DNA of 64,000 nucleotides, taken from the NCBI RefSeq assembly GCF_020564565.1, contig NZ_JAJCTD010000009.1, positions 16,615 through 80,614 of the forward strand. Direction: 5' to 3'. The notes beneath the pieces are model-generated. The model was not told the origin of the DNA and did no database searches. It saw only the letters and a list, made by a program, of their open reading frames with translations. The number at the start of each line of letters is the position of its first letter. Within the stretch, counting starts at the first letter, position 1. The position numbers were made by a program, and so were the translations under genes. Source of the DNA: Rhodobacter sp. Har01 (lineage in GTDB: Bacteria; Pseudomonadota; Alphaproteobacteria; Rhodobacterales; Rhodobacteraceae). This document shows positions 1-7,814 of the stretch, piece after piece.

Positions 1-672
1 GCGGTGCAGGGCACCATCGCGGGCCGGATGACCAAGTCGAACAAGATCGGCTACATCGGGTCGTTCCCGATTCCCGAAGTGATCATGGGGATCAACAGCT
101 ACTATCTGCACGCCAAGAAGGTGAACCCGGACGTGCAGCTTTCCGTGGTCTGGGCCTTTACCTGGTTCGATCCCGCCAAGGAAGCCGACGCCGCCAAGGC
201 GCTGATCGACCAGGGCGTGGACGTGATCGCCAGCCACACCGATTCGACCGCGCCGCTGGCCGAGGCCGCCAAGACCGAGGGCAAGGTGATCGGCTTCGGC
301 CAGGCCAGCGACATGGCGGAATACAAGGACGGGCCGCGGGTGTCGTCGATCATCGACAACTGGGGGCCGTATTACGTTGAGCGGGTCGGCGCCCTGCTGG
401 ACGGCAGCTATGCCCAGAAGGACACCTGGGCCGGCATCGCCGGCGGCGAAGTGCTGATCGGCGAGATCACGGCGGCGGTTCCGGCCGAGGTCAAGGCGGA
501 AGCCGAGGCGCTGCGCGACGCCATTGCGGCGGGCACCTACCACCCGTTCACCGGCCCGATCAAGAAGCAGGACGGCAGCGACTGGCTGGCCGAGGGCGCG
601 ACCGCGCCGGACGGCGACCTGTTGGGCATGATGTTCTATGTCGAAGGCGTGGTGGGCGACATTCCTCAGTAA
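1..672 (+). CDS. BMP-family ABC transporter substrate-binding protein, C-terminal part
   Basis: This is the last 223 codons of a gene that begins outside the window; the frame is open from base 1, so the first in-window start codon is not the true start. The protein resembles the BMP/PnrA (Med) family of periplasmic binding proteins, which feed nucleosides or related solutes to ABC importers. Supporting segments are the GINSYYLHAKKVNPD helix, the WFDPAKEADAAKALIDQG stretch and the DVIASHTDSTAP strand, typical of the two-lobed periplasmic-binding fold. A strong terminator follows 22 bases after the stop, so this is the last gene of its operon. The substrate cannot be read from the sequence. 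Confidence 0.85.
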   Translation, partial: AVQGTIAGRMTKSNKIGYIGSFPIPEVIMGINSYYLHAKKVNPDVQLSVVWAFTWFDPAKEADAAKALIDQGVDVIASHTDSTAPLAEAAKTEGKVIGFGQASDMAEYKDGPRVSSIIDNWGPYYVERVGALLDGSYAQKDTWAGIAGGEVLIGEITAAVPAEVKAEAEALRDAIAAGTYHPFTGPIKKQDGSDWLAEGATAPDGDLLGMMFYVEGVVGDIPQ

Positions 673-693
673 CGCCCGCCGGTCCTGCTGTCG

Positions 694-724
694 AAAGGCC
701 CGCCTTGGCGGGCCTTTCTCTTTT
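694..724 (+). terminator. Rho-independent terminator after the BMP-family gene
   Basis: Stem AAAGGCCCG (694-702) pairs with CGGGCCTTT (709-717) around a six-base loop and is followed by CTCTTTT. It separates the BMP-family operon from sqr. Confidence 0.85.
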
Positions 725-764
725 GGGCTGAGCAGGTTGGCGGGCCGGAAATTAGCGTTTTGAA

Positions 765-780
765 ATTCAAGTATGCGAAT
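765..780. promoter_or_regulatory. SqrR-like operator upstream of sqr
   Basis: The palindrome ATTC-N8-GAAT lies 50 bases before the sqr start codon. From memory this is the core bound by the persulfide-sensing ArsR-family repressor SqrR in Rhodobacter. The same pattern recurs at 3408-3423. No SqrR gene is in the window. Confidence 0.6.
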
Positions 781-829
781 GTATATTCCTCTGGCCGTCG
801 GAGTCGGCGGATCAGAGGGAGGATCGGGA

Positions 830-2116
830 ATGGCGCACATCGTGGTGCTTGGGGCGGGCTTGGGCGGGGCCATCATGGCCTATGAGATGAAGGACCAGCT
901 TCGGGCAGAGGATACGATCACCGTGGTCACCAAGGACCCGGTCTATCACTTCGTGCCCTCGAACCCCTGGATCGCCGTGGGCTGGCGCAAGCGCGAAGAG
1001 ATCACCGTGAACCTGGGCCCGACGATGGCCAAGAAGGGGATCGGCTTCAAGCCGGTGGCGGCCGAAAAGGTGTTCCCCGAAGAGAACCGCATCCGTCTGG
1101 TCGACGGCAGCGACGTCCGATACGACTACCTGATCAACGCCACCGGCCCGGAGCTGGCATTTGACGAGATCCCCGGCTTTGGCCCGCATGGCGGGTTCAC
1201 CCAGTCGATCTGCCACATCGACCATGCCGAACAGGCCTATGCGGTGTTCCAGCAACTGCTCAAGAACCCTGGCCCGGTCATCATCGGCGCGGCGCAGGGC
1301 GCCAGCTGCTACGGGCCGGCCTACGAGTTCCTGTTCATCCTGGAAACCGCGCTGCGGCGTGCCAAGATCCGCGACAAGGTGCCGATGACCTTTGTCACCG
1401 CCGAACCCTACATCGGGCATCTGGGGCTGGACGGGGTGGGCGACACCAAGGGTCTGCTGGAATCCGAGATGCGCGAGCATCACATCAAGTGGATCACCTC
1501 GGCCCGGGTGAAGAAGGTCGAAGACGGCAAGATGACCATCGAGGAGATCGCCGACGACGGCTCGGTCAGGGCCGAGAGGGAACTGCCCTTCGCTTTCTCG
1601 ATGATGCTGCCGGCGTTCCGTGGCATTGCGGCGATGCGCGGGCTGGACGGCGTGTCGAACCCGCGCGGGTTCACCATCGTCGACCAGCACCAGCAGAACC
1701 CCAAGCACAAGAACATCTTTGCCGTCGGCGTCTGCGTGGCGATCCCGCCGATGGGTCCGACCCCGGTGCCCTGCGGCGTGCCGAAGACCGGCTTCATGAT
1801 CGAGAGCATGGTCTCGGCCACCGCGAACAACATCGGCAACATCCTGCGCGGCAAGGAGCCCGATCAGGTCGGCACCTGGAATGCCGTCTGCCTGGCCGAT
1901 TTCGGCGACGGGGGCGTGGCCTTCGTGGCGCAGCCGCAGATCCCGCCGCGCAACGTCAACTGGTCGTCCAGCGGCAAATGGGTGCACATGGCGAAGATCG
2001 GCTTCGAGAAATACTTCCTGCGCAAACTGCGCAAGGGCACGTCCGAGCCGTTCTACGAAAGCCTGGCGCTGAAGGTGCTTGGCATCGACAAGCTGAAGGA
2101 AACCCACAAGGGCTGA
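830..2116 (+). CDS. sqr: Sulfide:quinone oxidoreductase
   Basis: This flavoprotein should oxidize sulfide to polysulfide or persulfide and pass electrons to quinone at the cytoplasmic membrane. The ATG at 830 is preferred over the in-frame ATG at 773 because GAGGGAGGA (815-823) precedes it and the FAD dinucleotide fold starts at once (GAGLGG, residues 8-13). The 428-residue length fits bacterial SQRs. Cys128, Cys160 and Cys354 sit at almost the positions of the three redox cysteines of characterized SQRs (128, 160, 356), and Cys354 is in the CLADFGDGG context expected for the third. The TPVPCGVPKTG segment is also typical. Flavocytochrome c sulfide dehydrogenase is less likely because no signal peptide or cytochrome partner is seen. 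It has its own promoter region with a palindromic operator. Confidence 0.9.
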   Translation: MAHIVVLGAGLGGAIMAYEMKDQLRAEDTITVVTKDPVYHFVPSNPWIAVGWRKREEITVNLGPTMAKKGIGFKPVAAEKVFPEENRIRLVDGSDVRYDYLINATGPELAFDEIPGFGPHGGFTQSICHIDHAEQAYAVFQQLLKNPGPVIIGAAQGASCYGPAYEFLFILETALRRAKIRDKVPMTFVTAEPYIGHLGLDGVGDTKGLLESEMREHHIKWITSARVKKVEDGKMTIEEIADDGSVRAERELPFAFSMMLPAFRGIAAMRGLDGVSNPRGFTIVDQHQQNPKHKNIFAVGVCVAIPPMGPTPVPCGVPKTGFMIESMVSATANNIGNILRGKEPDQVGTWNAVCLADFGDGGVAFVAQPQIPPRNVNWSSSGKWVHMAKIGFEKYFLRKLRKGTSEPFYESLALKVLGIDKLKETHKG

Positions 2117-2150
2117 CCCGGAGAAGGGGTCTCCAGCGGCATGGCAGGCC

Positions 2151-2200
2151 GGGGGCTTCGCGCCCCCGGACCCCCGCGGGGTATTTTCGCCAAGATGAAG
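2151..2200 (+). repeat. GC-rich intergenic repeat, copy 1
   Basis: GGGGGC-TTCGC-GCCCCC hairpin followed by GGACCCCC, GGGGTATTTT and CGCCAA. A diverged copy lies in the opposite orientation at 13970-14025. It follows the sqr stop and may also act as a transcription end. Elements of this type are common between Rhodobacteraceae genes. Confidence 0.6.
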
Positions 2201-2216
2201 TTGCAGGAGGTCGTCG

Positions 2217-2300
2217 ATGTGTTCCACGTCGGCCGGGTTGAAATCCCTGCCGGGGAATGGTTCTGTCGCCCCGGCAGGCGGAGGGGTGCATGGACTGTGA
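2217..2300 (+). CDS. Possible 27-codon leader ORF before the flavoprotein gene
   Basis: An ATG at 2217 has a perfect GGAGG (2206-2210) six bases upstream and runs 27 codons to a TGA at 2298-2300, overlapping the start of the next gene (2290) in another frame. Seven of the 27 residues are glycine and no fold is apparent. It spans a 10-bp inverted repeat at 2246-2278. It could be a leader peptide or a chance ORF. Confidence 0.3.
   Translation: MCSTSAGLKSLPGNGSVAPAGGGVHGL
2246..2278 (+). promoter_or_regulatory. Leader stem-loop beside the ribosome binding site of the flavoprotein gene
   Basis: CCTGCCGGGG (2246-2255) and CCCCGGCAGG (2269-2278) are perfect 10-bp arms around a 13-base loop. The 3' arm directly abuts the GGAGGGG ribosome binding site (2280-2286). 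Folding could limit translation, or the repeat could be a protein-binding palindrome. Confidence 0.45.
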
Positions 2301-3366
2301 TTTCCTGATCATCGGCGGCGGCATCGCCGGCCTTTCGGCAGCGGCGCGTCTGGCCCCCATGGGCCGGGTGCTGGTGCTGGAGGCCGAGGACAGCCTGGCG
2401 CACCATGCCTCAAGCCGGTCGGCCGCGCTGTATGAGCCGCGTTATGGCACGCCGGCGGTGGTCGAACTGTCGATGGCCTCGGGCGACTATTTCCGTTCGG
2501 TTCCGGGGCTGCTGACGCACCGGGGCCTGCTGCTGGTGGCGCGCGAGGACCAGCGGGCGGAGTATGAGAAAGACCTGCAGACGATGGCCTTCGAGCCGAT
2601 CTCGCCGGCCGAGGCACAGGCGATCGTGCCGATCCTGAACCTTGACGTGGTGAAGCTGGCAGGCTTTGCCGACCATGCCGACGACATCGACACCGACCTG
2701 CTGCTGCAGGGCTTTGCCCGCGAGGCCCGCGCCCAGGGCGGCACCATCCTGACCCGCGCAAAGGTGACGGCGATTACCCGAACCGCGACCGGCTGGCACG
2801 TGCAATGGACGGGCGGCGAGGCCGAGGCGCGAATGCTGATCAATGCCGCCGGGGCCTGGGTCGACGAGGTGGCCGTCATGGCGGGCGTGCAGGCCTTGGG
2901 CTTTACCCCCTTGCGCCGGTCGATGGCGCGGATTCCGGCGCCGGCGGGCCATGACGTCAGCCGCTGGCCGATGATCTTCGGCCCCGGCGAGGATTGGTAT
3001 GCCAAGCCCGATGCGGGCGCGCTGATCGTCTCGCCCGCCGACGAAGACCCGATGCACCCGCACGACGCCTGGGCCGACGACATGGTGCTGGCCGAGGGCC
3101 TGGCGCGCTATGAGGCCTTCGTCACCGAACCGGTCACCCGCATCCTGGCCAACTGGGCCGGCCTGCGCACCTTTGCCCCCGACCGGGTGCTGGTGATCGG
3201 GCCTGACGCGCGCGATCCGGCGTTCTTCTGGCTGGGCGGACAGGGCGGCCAGGGCTTCCAGTCCTGCGCCGGGGCTTCGGCGCTGGTGGCCGACCTGATC
3301 GGCGGCCGCCCCCCTGCCCTGCGGGCCGACCTGGTGGCCGCGCTGTCGCCTGCCCGCTTCGGCTGA
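2290..3366 (+). CDS. FAD-dependent D-amino-acid dehydrogenase, DauA-like
   Basis: A 358-residue DAO-family flavoprotein with the N-terminal FAD motif GGGIAG (residues 9-14). It closely follows Pseudomonas D-arginine dehydrogenase (DauA) as I recall it: the RSAALYEPRYGTP segment, the DIDTDLLLQGF segment, and WPMIFGPGEDWYAKPDAG followed by SPADEDP. Such enzymes deaminate D-arginine and other D-amino acids and give electrons to a respiratory acceptor rather than oxygen. The start at 2290 has GGAGGGG seven to eight bases upstream; the in-frame start at 2257 would fall inside the leader stem-loop. The gene stands alone between repeats and the next promoter. Substrate is inferred from family similarity only. 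Confidence 0.75.
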   Translation: MDCDFLIIGGGIAGLSAAARLAPMGRVLVLEAEDSLAHHASSRSAALYEPRYGTPAVVELSMASGDYFRSVPGLLTHRGLLLVAREDQRAEYEKDLQTMAFEPISPAEAQAIVPILNLDVVKLAGFADHADDIDTDLLLQGFAREARAQGGTILTRAKVTAITRTATGWHVQWTGGEAEARMLINAAGAWVDEVAVMAGVQALGFTPLRRSMARIPAPAGHDVSRWPMIFGPGEDWYAKPDAGALIVSPADEDPMHPHDAWADDMVLAEGLARYEAFVTEPVTRILANWAGLRTFAPDRVLVIGPDARDPAFFWLGGQGGQGFQSCAGASALVADLIGGRPPALRADLVAALSPARFG

Positions 3367-3402
3367 GGCTGCACCTGCGGCAATTTCCGCCTCGGGGCGC
3401 CC

Positions 3403-3431
3403 TTGACATTCACAAATTTGAATGTGATGTG
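3403..3431 (+). promoter_or_regulatory. Promoter with overlapping SqrR-like operator
   Basis: A perfect -35 box TTGACA (3403-3408) overlaps the palindrome ACATTC-N8-GAATGT (3406-3425), which contains the same ATTC-N8-GAAT core seen before sqr. With 17-base spacing the -10 region falls at about 3426-3431 (weak). A bound repressor would cover the promoter. Confidence 0.6.
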
Positions 3432-3457
3432 GGGTGCATCAGGAATGGAGCACGACC

Positions 3458-3799
3458 ATGAGCTACAAGGCCAAGATCAACGACATGCGCGCCGAGTTGC
3501 GGGTGATGAACAAGCTGATCCCCGACACGATGGCGGGCTTTTCGGTGCTGTCCAAGGCGGCCAAGGACAGCCCGGCGATCTCGGTGAAGGAGAAGGAATA
3601 CGTCGCCCTGGCCATCGCCATCAGCCAGCGCTGCGAGCCTTGCGTGAACTTCCATGTCGAGGCCCTGATGAAGGCCGGTGCGACCCGGGAAGAACTGGGC
3701 GACGTGCTGGCGATGTGCGTGCAGATGGGCGGCGGCCCGTCGGTGATGTATGCCGCCCATGCGCTGGCGGCCTGGGACGAATTTTCGGCGCCGGCCTGA
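3458..3799 (+). CDS. AhpD-like / carboxymuconolactone decarboxylase-family protein
   Basis: A 113-residue alpha-helical protein with the AhpD-type redox motif C59-E-P-C62 followed by H66, in the order expected for alkylhydroperoxidase-like members of the family. The ATG at 3458 is preferred over the ATG at 3434 because of the purine-rich AGGAATGGAG just upstream. The promoter carries a palindrome matching the one upstream of sqr, so it is probably induced by the same signal. A role in thiol or peroxide chemistry during sulfide stress is inference. A ring-cleaving decarboxylase role is unlikely, since no aromatic catabolic genes are nearby. Confidence 0.8.
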   Translation: MSYKAKINDMRAELRVMNKLIPDTMAGFSVLSKAAKDSPAISVKEKEYVALAIAISQRCEPCVNFHVEALMKAGATREELGDVLAMCVQMGGGPSVMYAAHALAAWDEFSAPA

Positions 3800-3832
3800 G
3801 GGGCGCGACGGAAACGGGGGCGCCGCGCGTAT

Positions 3833-3854
3833 CATATTTCGGAAACGGAATATG
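3833..3854. promoter_or_regulatory. AT-rich inverted repeat before the EF-hand gene
   Basis: CATATT (3833-3838) and AATATG (3849-3854) flank ten bases, ending 10 bases before the start codon of the EF-hand gene. It may be an operator; the regulator is unknown. Confidence 0.3.
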
Positions 3855-3864
3855 GGAGATCGAG

Positions 3865-4386
3865 ATGATCACGCGCGCGCTTTCCATCGCTTTTGTGCTT
3901 TCGCTGGTGGCGACCGCCCCGCAGGCGCAGACCTTTGTGCGCGGGGCGCCCTTCCTGGACAACTGGGACCGCGACGGCGACGGCGCGGTCACTCTGGCCG
4001 AGGCCACCGAACGCCGCGGCGAGATCTTCACCACCTTCGATGCGGACGAGGACGGCAGTCTTTCGGCCGCCGAATTCGCCGCGCTGGATGAAACCCGCGT
4101 GGCGATGCGCACCCAGATGCAGGACACCATGGCCGGCACGGGCATGGGTCAGGGGATGGGCCAGGGGATGGGCCAGGGGATGGGCAAGGGTCGGGGCAAG
4201 GGCAACGGGCGGGGCCTGGGCATGGCCATGGCCGGACCCGAGGGATTCCAGCGGGCGATGACCGACACCGATGGCGACGGGCAGGTGACGCGGGCGGAAT
4301 TCGTCGACTTCACGCCCACCTTCTTCGCCCGGCGGGACCGCAACGGCGACGGGCGGATTTCGTCGGAGGATTTCGGCCGCAACTGA
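3865..4386 (+). CDS. Secreted EF-hand calcium-binding protein
   Basis: A 173-residue protein with a signal peptide (residues 1-21, cleavage after AQA) and four EF-hand loops in two pairs: residues 35-46 and 59-70, then 134-145 and 158-169. All four carry DxDG or DxNG-type loop starts; the last loop ends in Asp rather than Glu. The pairs are joined by a low-complexity Met/Gly/Gln linker (about residues 92-123) encoded by a 12-base tandem repeat. A calcium-binding or calcium-sensing role in the periplasm is likely, but the partner is unknown. The start at 3865 gives a proper signal peptide; an in-frame ORF extends upstream but is not needed. Confidence 0.8.
   Translation: MITRALSIAFVLSLVATAPQAQTFVRGAPFLDNWDRDGDGAVTLAEATERRGEIFTTFDADEDGSLSAAEFAALDETRVAMRTQMQDTMAGTGMGQGMGQGMGQGMGKGRGKGNGRGLGMAMAGPEGFQRAMTDTDGDGQVTRAEFVDFTPTFFARRDRNGDGRISSEDFGRN
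4144..4191 (+). repeat. 12-base tandem repeat inside the EF-hand gene
   Basis: Four units of ATGGGYCAGGGG, the last diverged, encode the repeated Met-Gly-Gln-Gly linker between the two EF-hand pairs. Unit number could vary by slippage without shifting the frame. Confidence 0.8.
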
Positions 4387-4444
4387 CCCGGCCGGCCGCA
4401 ACCGGGGCGTGACAAGCGCCGCGGCTTCGGCCAGCATGCCGGCC

Positions 4445-5257
4445 ATGATGCGCCCCCTGATCCTGTCGCTTTGCCTTGTGCTTGCCGCCTGTGGCGGCCC
4501 CCGCGGCCCCGCCGCCCATGCCCCCGATGCCCGCCCTGCCGCCGCGATTCCGGCCGGGCAAGTCACCGCGCCCAACTTTGCCGATGCCGATCCGGTGGAC
4601 GGCTGGAACGGGCGGCCGCCGCAGGCCTATCCGGTGCACGGGCTGGACGTCTCGAAGTTCCAGCGCTCGATCGACTGGGAGCTGGCGCGGGCGAACGGGG
4701 TGAACTTCGTCTTCATCAAGGCGACCGAGGGCGGCGACCGGGTGGACGAGATGTTCAAGGACCACTGGCGCGGTGCGGGCCGTGCCGGGGTGGCGCGGGG
4801 GGCCTATCACTTCTTCTACCATTGCCGCCCCGCGATCGAGCAGGCGCGCTGGTTCTTCCGCCATGTGCCACGCACGCCGGGCATGCTGCCGCCGGTGCTG
4901 GACATGGAGTGGACGCCGTTCTCGCCCACCTGCACGATCCGCCGGACGCCGGAAGAGATTCGCCGCGACGCGGAGATCTTCATCCGGGCGGTGACGCAGC
5001 ATTACGGGCAGCGGCCGATCCTTTACACCTCGATCGACTTTTTCGAGGACAACCAGATGTGGAAGGTGCAGGGCGCCGAGTTCTGGCTTCGGGCGGTGGC
5101 GAAGCACCCGAAGGACCTGTACGACGGCCACCCCTGGACGTTCTGGCAATATACCTCGACCGGGCTGGTGCCGGGGGTGGGCGGCAAGGTCGACGTGAAC
5201 GTCTTCGCCGGCTCGGCCGAGGGCTGGGCCGGCTGGCTGGCGGCGCGGGCGCCATGA
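4445..5257 (+). CDS. GH25-family lysozyme lipoprotein
   Basis: The protein has a lipoprotein signal with lipobox L13-A14-A15-C16 counted from the ATG at 4445; the adjacent ATG at 4448 would work equally well. A GH25 muramidase domain follows: GLDVSKFQ near its start, the catalytic-region motif LDMEW, and FWQYTS near the C terminus. It should cleave the glycan of peptidoglycan from the periplasmic face of a membrane. It is the last gene of a plus-strand run and converges on a minus-strand gene across a twin-hairpin repeat. A phage origin is possible for GH25 genes, but no phage genes surround it and the lipobox argues for a cellular role. Confidence 0.85.
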   Translation: MMRPLILSLCLVLAACGGPRGPAAHAPDARPAAAIPAGQVTAPNFADADPVDGWNGRPPQAYPVHGLDVSKFQRSIDWELARANGVNFVFIKATEGGDRVDEMFKDHWRGAGRAGVARGAYHFFYHCRPAIEQARWFFRHVPRTPGMLPPVLDMEWTPFSPTCTIRRTPEEIRRDAEIFIRAVTQHYGQRPILYTSIDFFEDNQMWKVQGAEFWLRAVAKHPKDLYDGHPWTFWQYTSTGLVPGVGGKVDVNVFAGSAEGWAGWLAARAP

Positions 5258-5268
5258 GCCGGGGAGGC

Positions 5269-5316
5269 GGAATTCGAAGTCGAATTCCGTCCACGATTTC
5301 CGACTTCGGAAATCGT
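5269..5316. repeat. Twin-hairpin intergenic repeat, copy 1
   Basis: Two back-to-back palindromes: GGAATTCGA-AG-TCGAATTCC (5269-5288) and an 11-bp-arm hairpin at 5293-5316 built on CGATTTCCGA. It lies between convergent genes and touches the stop codon of the minus-strand gene. Copy 2 (25696-25743) is nearly its exact reverse complement; copy 3 (34417-34459) is diverged. It could act as a bidirectional terminator. Confidence 0.75.
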
Positions 5317-7814
5317 TACCCGTCCAGCCGGATGCGCGCGTTGGCCGGGTCGTGGGGGCTGTCCTCGACCACCACCGCGTCCCATTCCTTGAGCTGGATC
5401 TTGACCTTCAGCTTCGTGCCCACCTCGGCCAGGTCGGGGCGGACATAGCCCATGCCGATCTGCTTGTCGAAGGCGACCGACCAGCCGCCCGAGGTCAGGC
5501 GGCCGATCTTTTCGCCGTTCAGGAGCAGCGCCTCCTTGCCCCAGGGATCGGTATCGGTGGGGCCGTCGATCAGCAGGGTCACGCATTTCGACCGGATGCC
5601 GGTCTTCAGCATGGCCTCTTTGCCGCGGAAGTCCTTGGTCAGATCGACGAAACGATCCAGCGCGGCCTCGAGCGGCGTTGCGTCGCGGCCCAGTTCGTTG
5701 CCGAAGGCGCGATAGGATTTCTCCTGCCGCAGCCAGTTCTGCGCCCGCGCGCCGACCGGTTTCAGGCCGTGCCTTTCGCCCGCCTTCAGCAGGAGGTCCC
5801 AGAGGTAGCGGCCGAATTCGATGGGATAGTGGAGTTCCCAGCCCAGCTCGCCGGTATAGGCCACGCGGATCGCGCGCACCGGGCACATCCCGAGTTCGAT
5901 GTTGCGCATCGACAGCCAGGGGAAGCGCTTGTTTGAAAGCACCGTCTCGGGTTCGCGGTCCTTGACGATCTCTTTCAGGATGTCGCGGGCGGTGGGGCCG
6001 GCAAGCGCGAAGACGCCCCATTGGGTGGTGACGTCGTGGATGTCGATGTGCCCGCCGCCGCCGGCCATCCAGTCGTCCGCGGCCTTCTGCATGAAATCAT
6101 AGTCATAGGCCGTCCAGGCGCCGGCCGAGATCAGGTAGTATTCGTCCTGCGCCAGCCGGACGATGGTGTATTCGGTGCGGGTGGTGCCGGCCTCGGTCAG
6201 CGCATAGGTCAGGTTGATGCGGCCGACCGAGGGCAGCTTGTTGCAGGTGAAATGGTCGAGGAACGCGGTGGCGCCGGGGCCGCGCACCAGATGCTTGGTG
6301 AAGGCCGAGGCGTCGATGATGCCGCAGGTTTCGCGCACGGCCTTGGCCTCGGCCACCGCATAGGGCCACCAGGCGCCGCGGCGGAAGCTGCGGGAATCGT
6401 GGTCGTAGCCGGCGGGGGCGCCGACCGGGCCGTAGTAGTTCGGCCGCTCCCAACCGTTCACCTGGCCCATCTGGGCGCCCAGAGCCAGTTGCCGGTCATA
6501 GGCGGGGGCCGTGCGCAGCGGGCGGCAGGCTTCGCGTTCCTCATCCGGGTGGTGCAGGATGAAGACGTGGTTGTAGCATTCCTCGTTCTTGCGGGCCGCG
6601 TATTCCGTGGTCATCCAGGAGCCGTAGCGCTTGGGGTCCAGCGAGGCCATGTCGATCTCGGCCTCGCCTTCGGTCATCAGTTGCGCCAGGTAATGCCCGG
6701 TGCCACCGGCGGCGGTGATGCCGAAGCTGAAGCCCTCGGCCAGCCACATGTTGCGCAGGCCCGGCGCGGGGCCGACCAGCGGGTTGCCGTCGGGGGTGTA
6801 GCAGATCGGGCCGTTGAAATCGTCCTTGAGGCCGACGGTTTCCGAGGACGGCAGCCGGTGGATCATCGAGAGGTATTCCGCCTCGATCCGTTCCAGATCC
6901 AGCGGGAACAGGTCGGCGCGGAACGCCTCGGGGACGTCATAGAGGAACCGGGCGGGGGCGCCGTATTCGTAGGGGCCCAGAATCCAGCCGCCGCGTTCTT
7001 CGCGGACATACCATTTCGCATCGGCATCGCGCAGCACCGGGTGCTGCGGGTTGGTCTTGCGCCATTCCACCAGCGCGAGGTCGGGTTCGGTGACGATATA
7101 CTGGTGCTCGACCGGGATCGCCGGGATCTTGATCCCCAACAGCCGCGCGGTGCGTTGGGCGTGGTTGCCGGTGGCGGTGACGACATGTTCGGCGTGGATT
7201 TCGAACTTGTCGTCCGAGGGTACAAGGCGCCCGCCGGTTTCCGCCATGCGGGTGCAGGAGACGATCCATTCCGACCCGGTCCAGCGATAGGCGTCGACCT
7301 GCACCTTGCGTTCCAGCGTGGCGCCGTGCTGGCGGGCGCCCTTGGCCATGGCCTGGGTCACGTCGGCCGGATTGATGTAGCCGTCCTGCGGGTGATACAG
7401 CGCGCCGACCAGATCGTCGGTCCGCACCAGCGGCCAGCGGTCCTTGATCTGCGAGGGGCTAAGGAATTCGTGGTAGACCCCGGCGGTTTCCGCGACCGAC
7501 GAATACAGCATGTATTCATCCATCCGCTCCTGCCGCTGCGCCATGCGCAGGTTTCCCACCACGTAGAAGCCGGCATCAAGGCCCGTCTCGGCCTCCAGGC
7601 CCTTGTAGAAATCGACCGAATACTTGTGGATGTGGGTCGTCGCATAGCTCATGTTGAACAGCGGCAGCAGGCCCGCGGCGTGCCAGGTCGAGCCGCTGGT
7701 CAGTTCGTCGCGTTCCACCAGCATGGTGTCCCAGCCGGCCTTGGCCAGGTGATAGGCGATGCCGGTGCCGACGGCGCCGCCACCGACGACAAGGGCTTTG
7801 ACATGCGTCTTCAT
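5316..7814 (-). CDS. Dimethylglycine/sarcosine dehydrogenase-like flavoprotein with GcvT domain
   Basis: An 832-residue enzyme. It starts with an FAD-binding fold (GGGAVG at residues 11-16) and STWHAAGL, where His45 matches the histidine that carries covalent FAD in dimethylglycine dehydrogenase. The N-terminal half is DAO-like and the C-terminal half is a folate-binding aminomethyltransferase (GcvT) module. Such enzymes demethylate dimethylglycine, sarcosine or related N-methyl compounds and load the one-carbon unit onto tetrahydrofolate. The start at 7814 is set by the dinucleotide fold; the open frame runs further upstream without a stop, into remnants of a broken gene. Betaine-pathway neighbours are absent, so the exact substrate is open. 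Confidence 0.85.
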   Translation of the reverse strand: MKTHVKALVVGGGAVGTGIAYHLAKAGWDTMLVERDELTSGSTWHAAGLLPLFNMSYATTHIHKYSVDFYKGLEAETGLDAGFYVVGNLRMAQRQERMDEYMLYSSVAETAGVYHEFLSPSQIKDRWPLVRTDDLVGALYHPQDGYINPADVTQAMAKGARQHGATLERKVQVDAYRWTGSEWIVSCTRMAETGGRLVPSDDKFEIHAEHVVTATGNHAQRTARLLGIKIPAIPVEHQYIVTEPDLALVEWRKTNPQHPVLRDADAKWYVREERGGWILGPYEYGAPARFLYDVPEAFRADLFPLDLERIEAEYLSMIHRLPSSETVGLKDDFNGPICYTPDGNPLVGPAPGLRNMWLAEGFSFGITAAGGTGHYLAQLMTEGEAEIDMASLDPKRYGSWMTTEYAARKNEECYNHVFILHHPDEEREACRPLRTAPAYDRQLALGAQMGQVNGWERPNYYGPVGAPAGYDHDSRSFRRGAWWPYAVAEAKAVRETCGIIDASAFTKHLVRGPGATAFLDHFTCNKLPSVGRINLTYALTEAGTTRTEYTIVRLAQDEYYLISAGAWTAYDYDFMQKAADDWMAGGGGHIDIHDVTTQWGVFALAGPTARDILKEIVKDREPETVLSNKRFPWLSMRNIELGMCPVRAIRVAYTGELGWELHYPIEFGRYLWDLLLKAGERHGLKPVGARAQNWLRQEKSYRAFGNELGRDATPLEAALDRFVDLTKDFRGKEAMLKTGIRSKCVTLLIDGPTDTDPWGKEALLLNGEKIGRLTSGGWSVAFDKQIGMGYVRPDLAEVGTKLKVKIQLKEWDAVVVEDSPHDPANARIRLDG

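Noticed and set aside
812..2227. 471-codon ORF opposite sqr
   Set aside because: Mirror frame of a GC-rich gene; no family resemblance, His/Asp/Gly/Arg-biased composition typical of antisense shadows.
4445..5257. GH25 lysozyme as a sign of a prophage
   Set aside because: No integrase, structural or holin genes nearby, and the protein is a lipoprotein.
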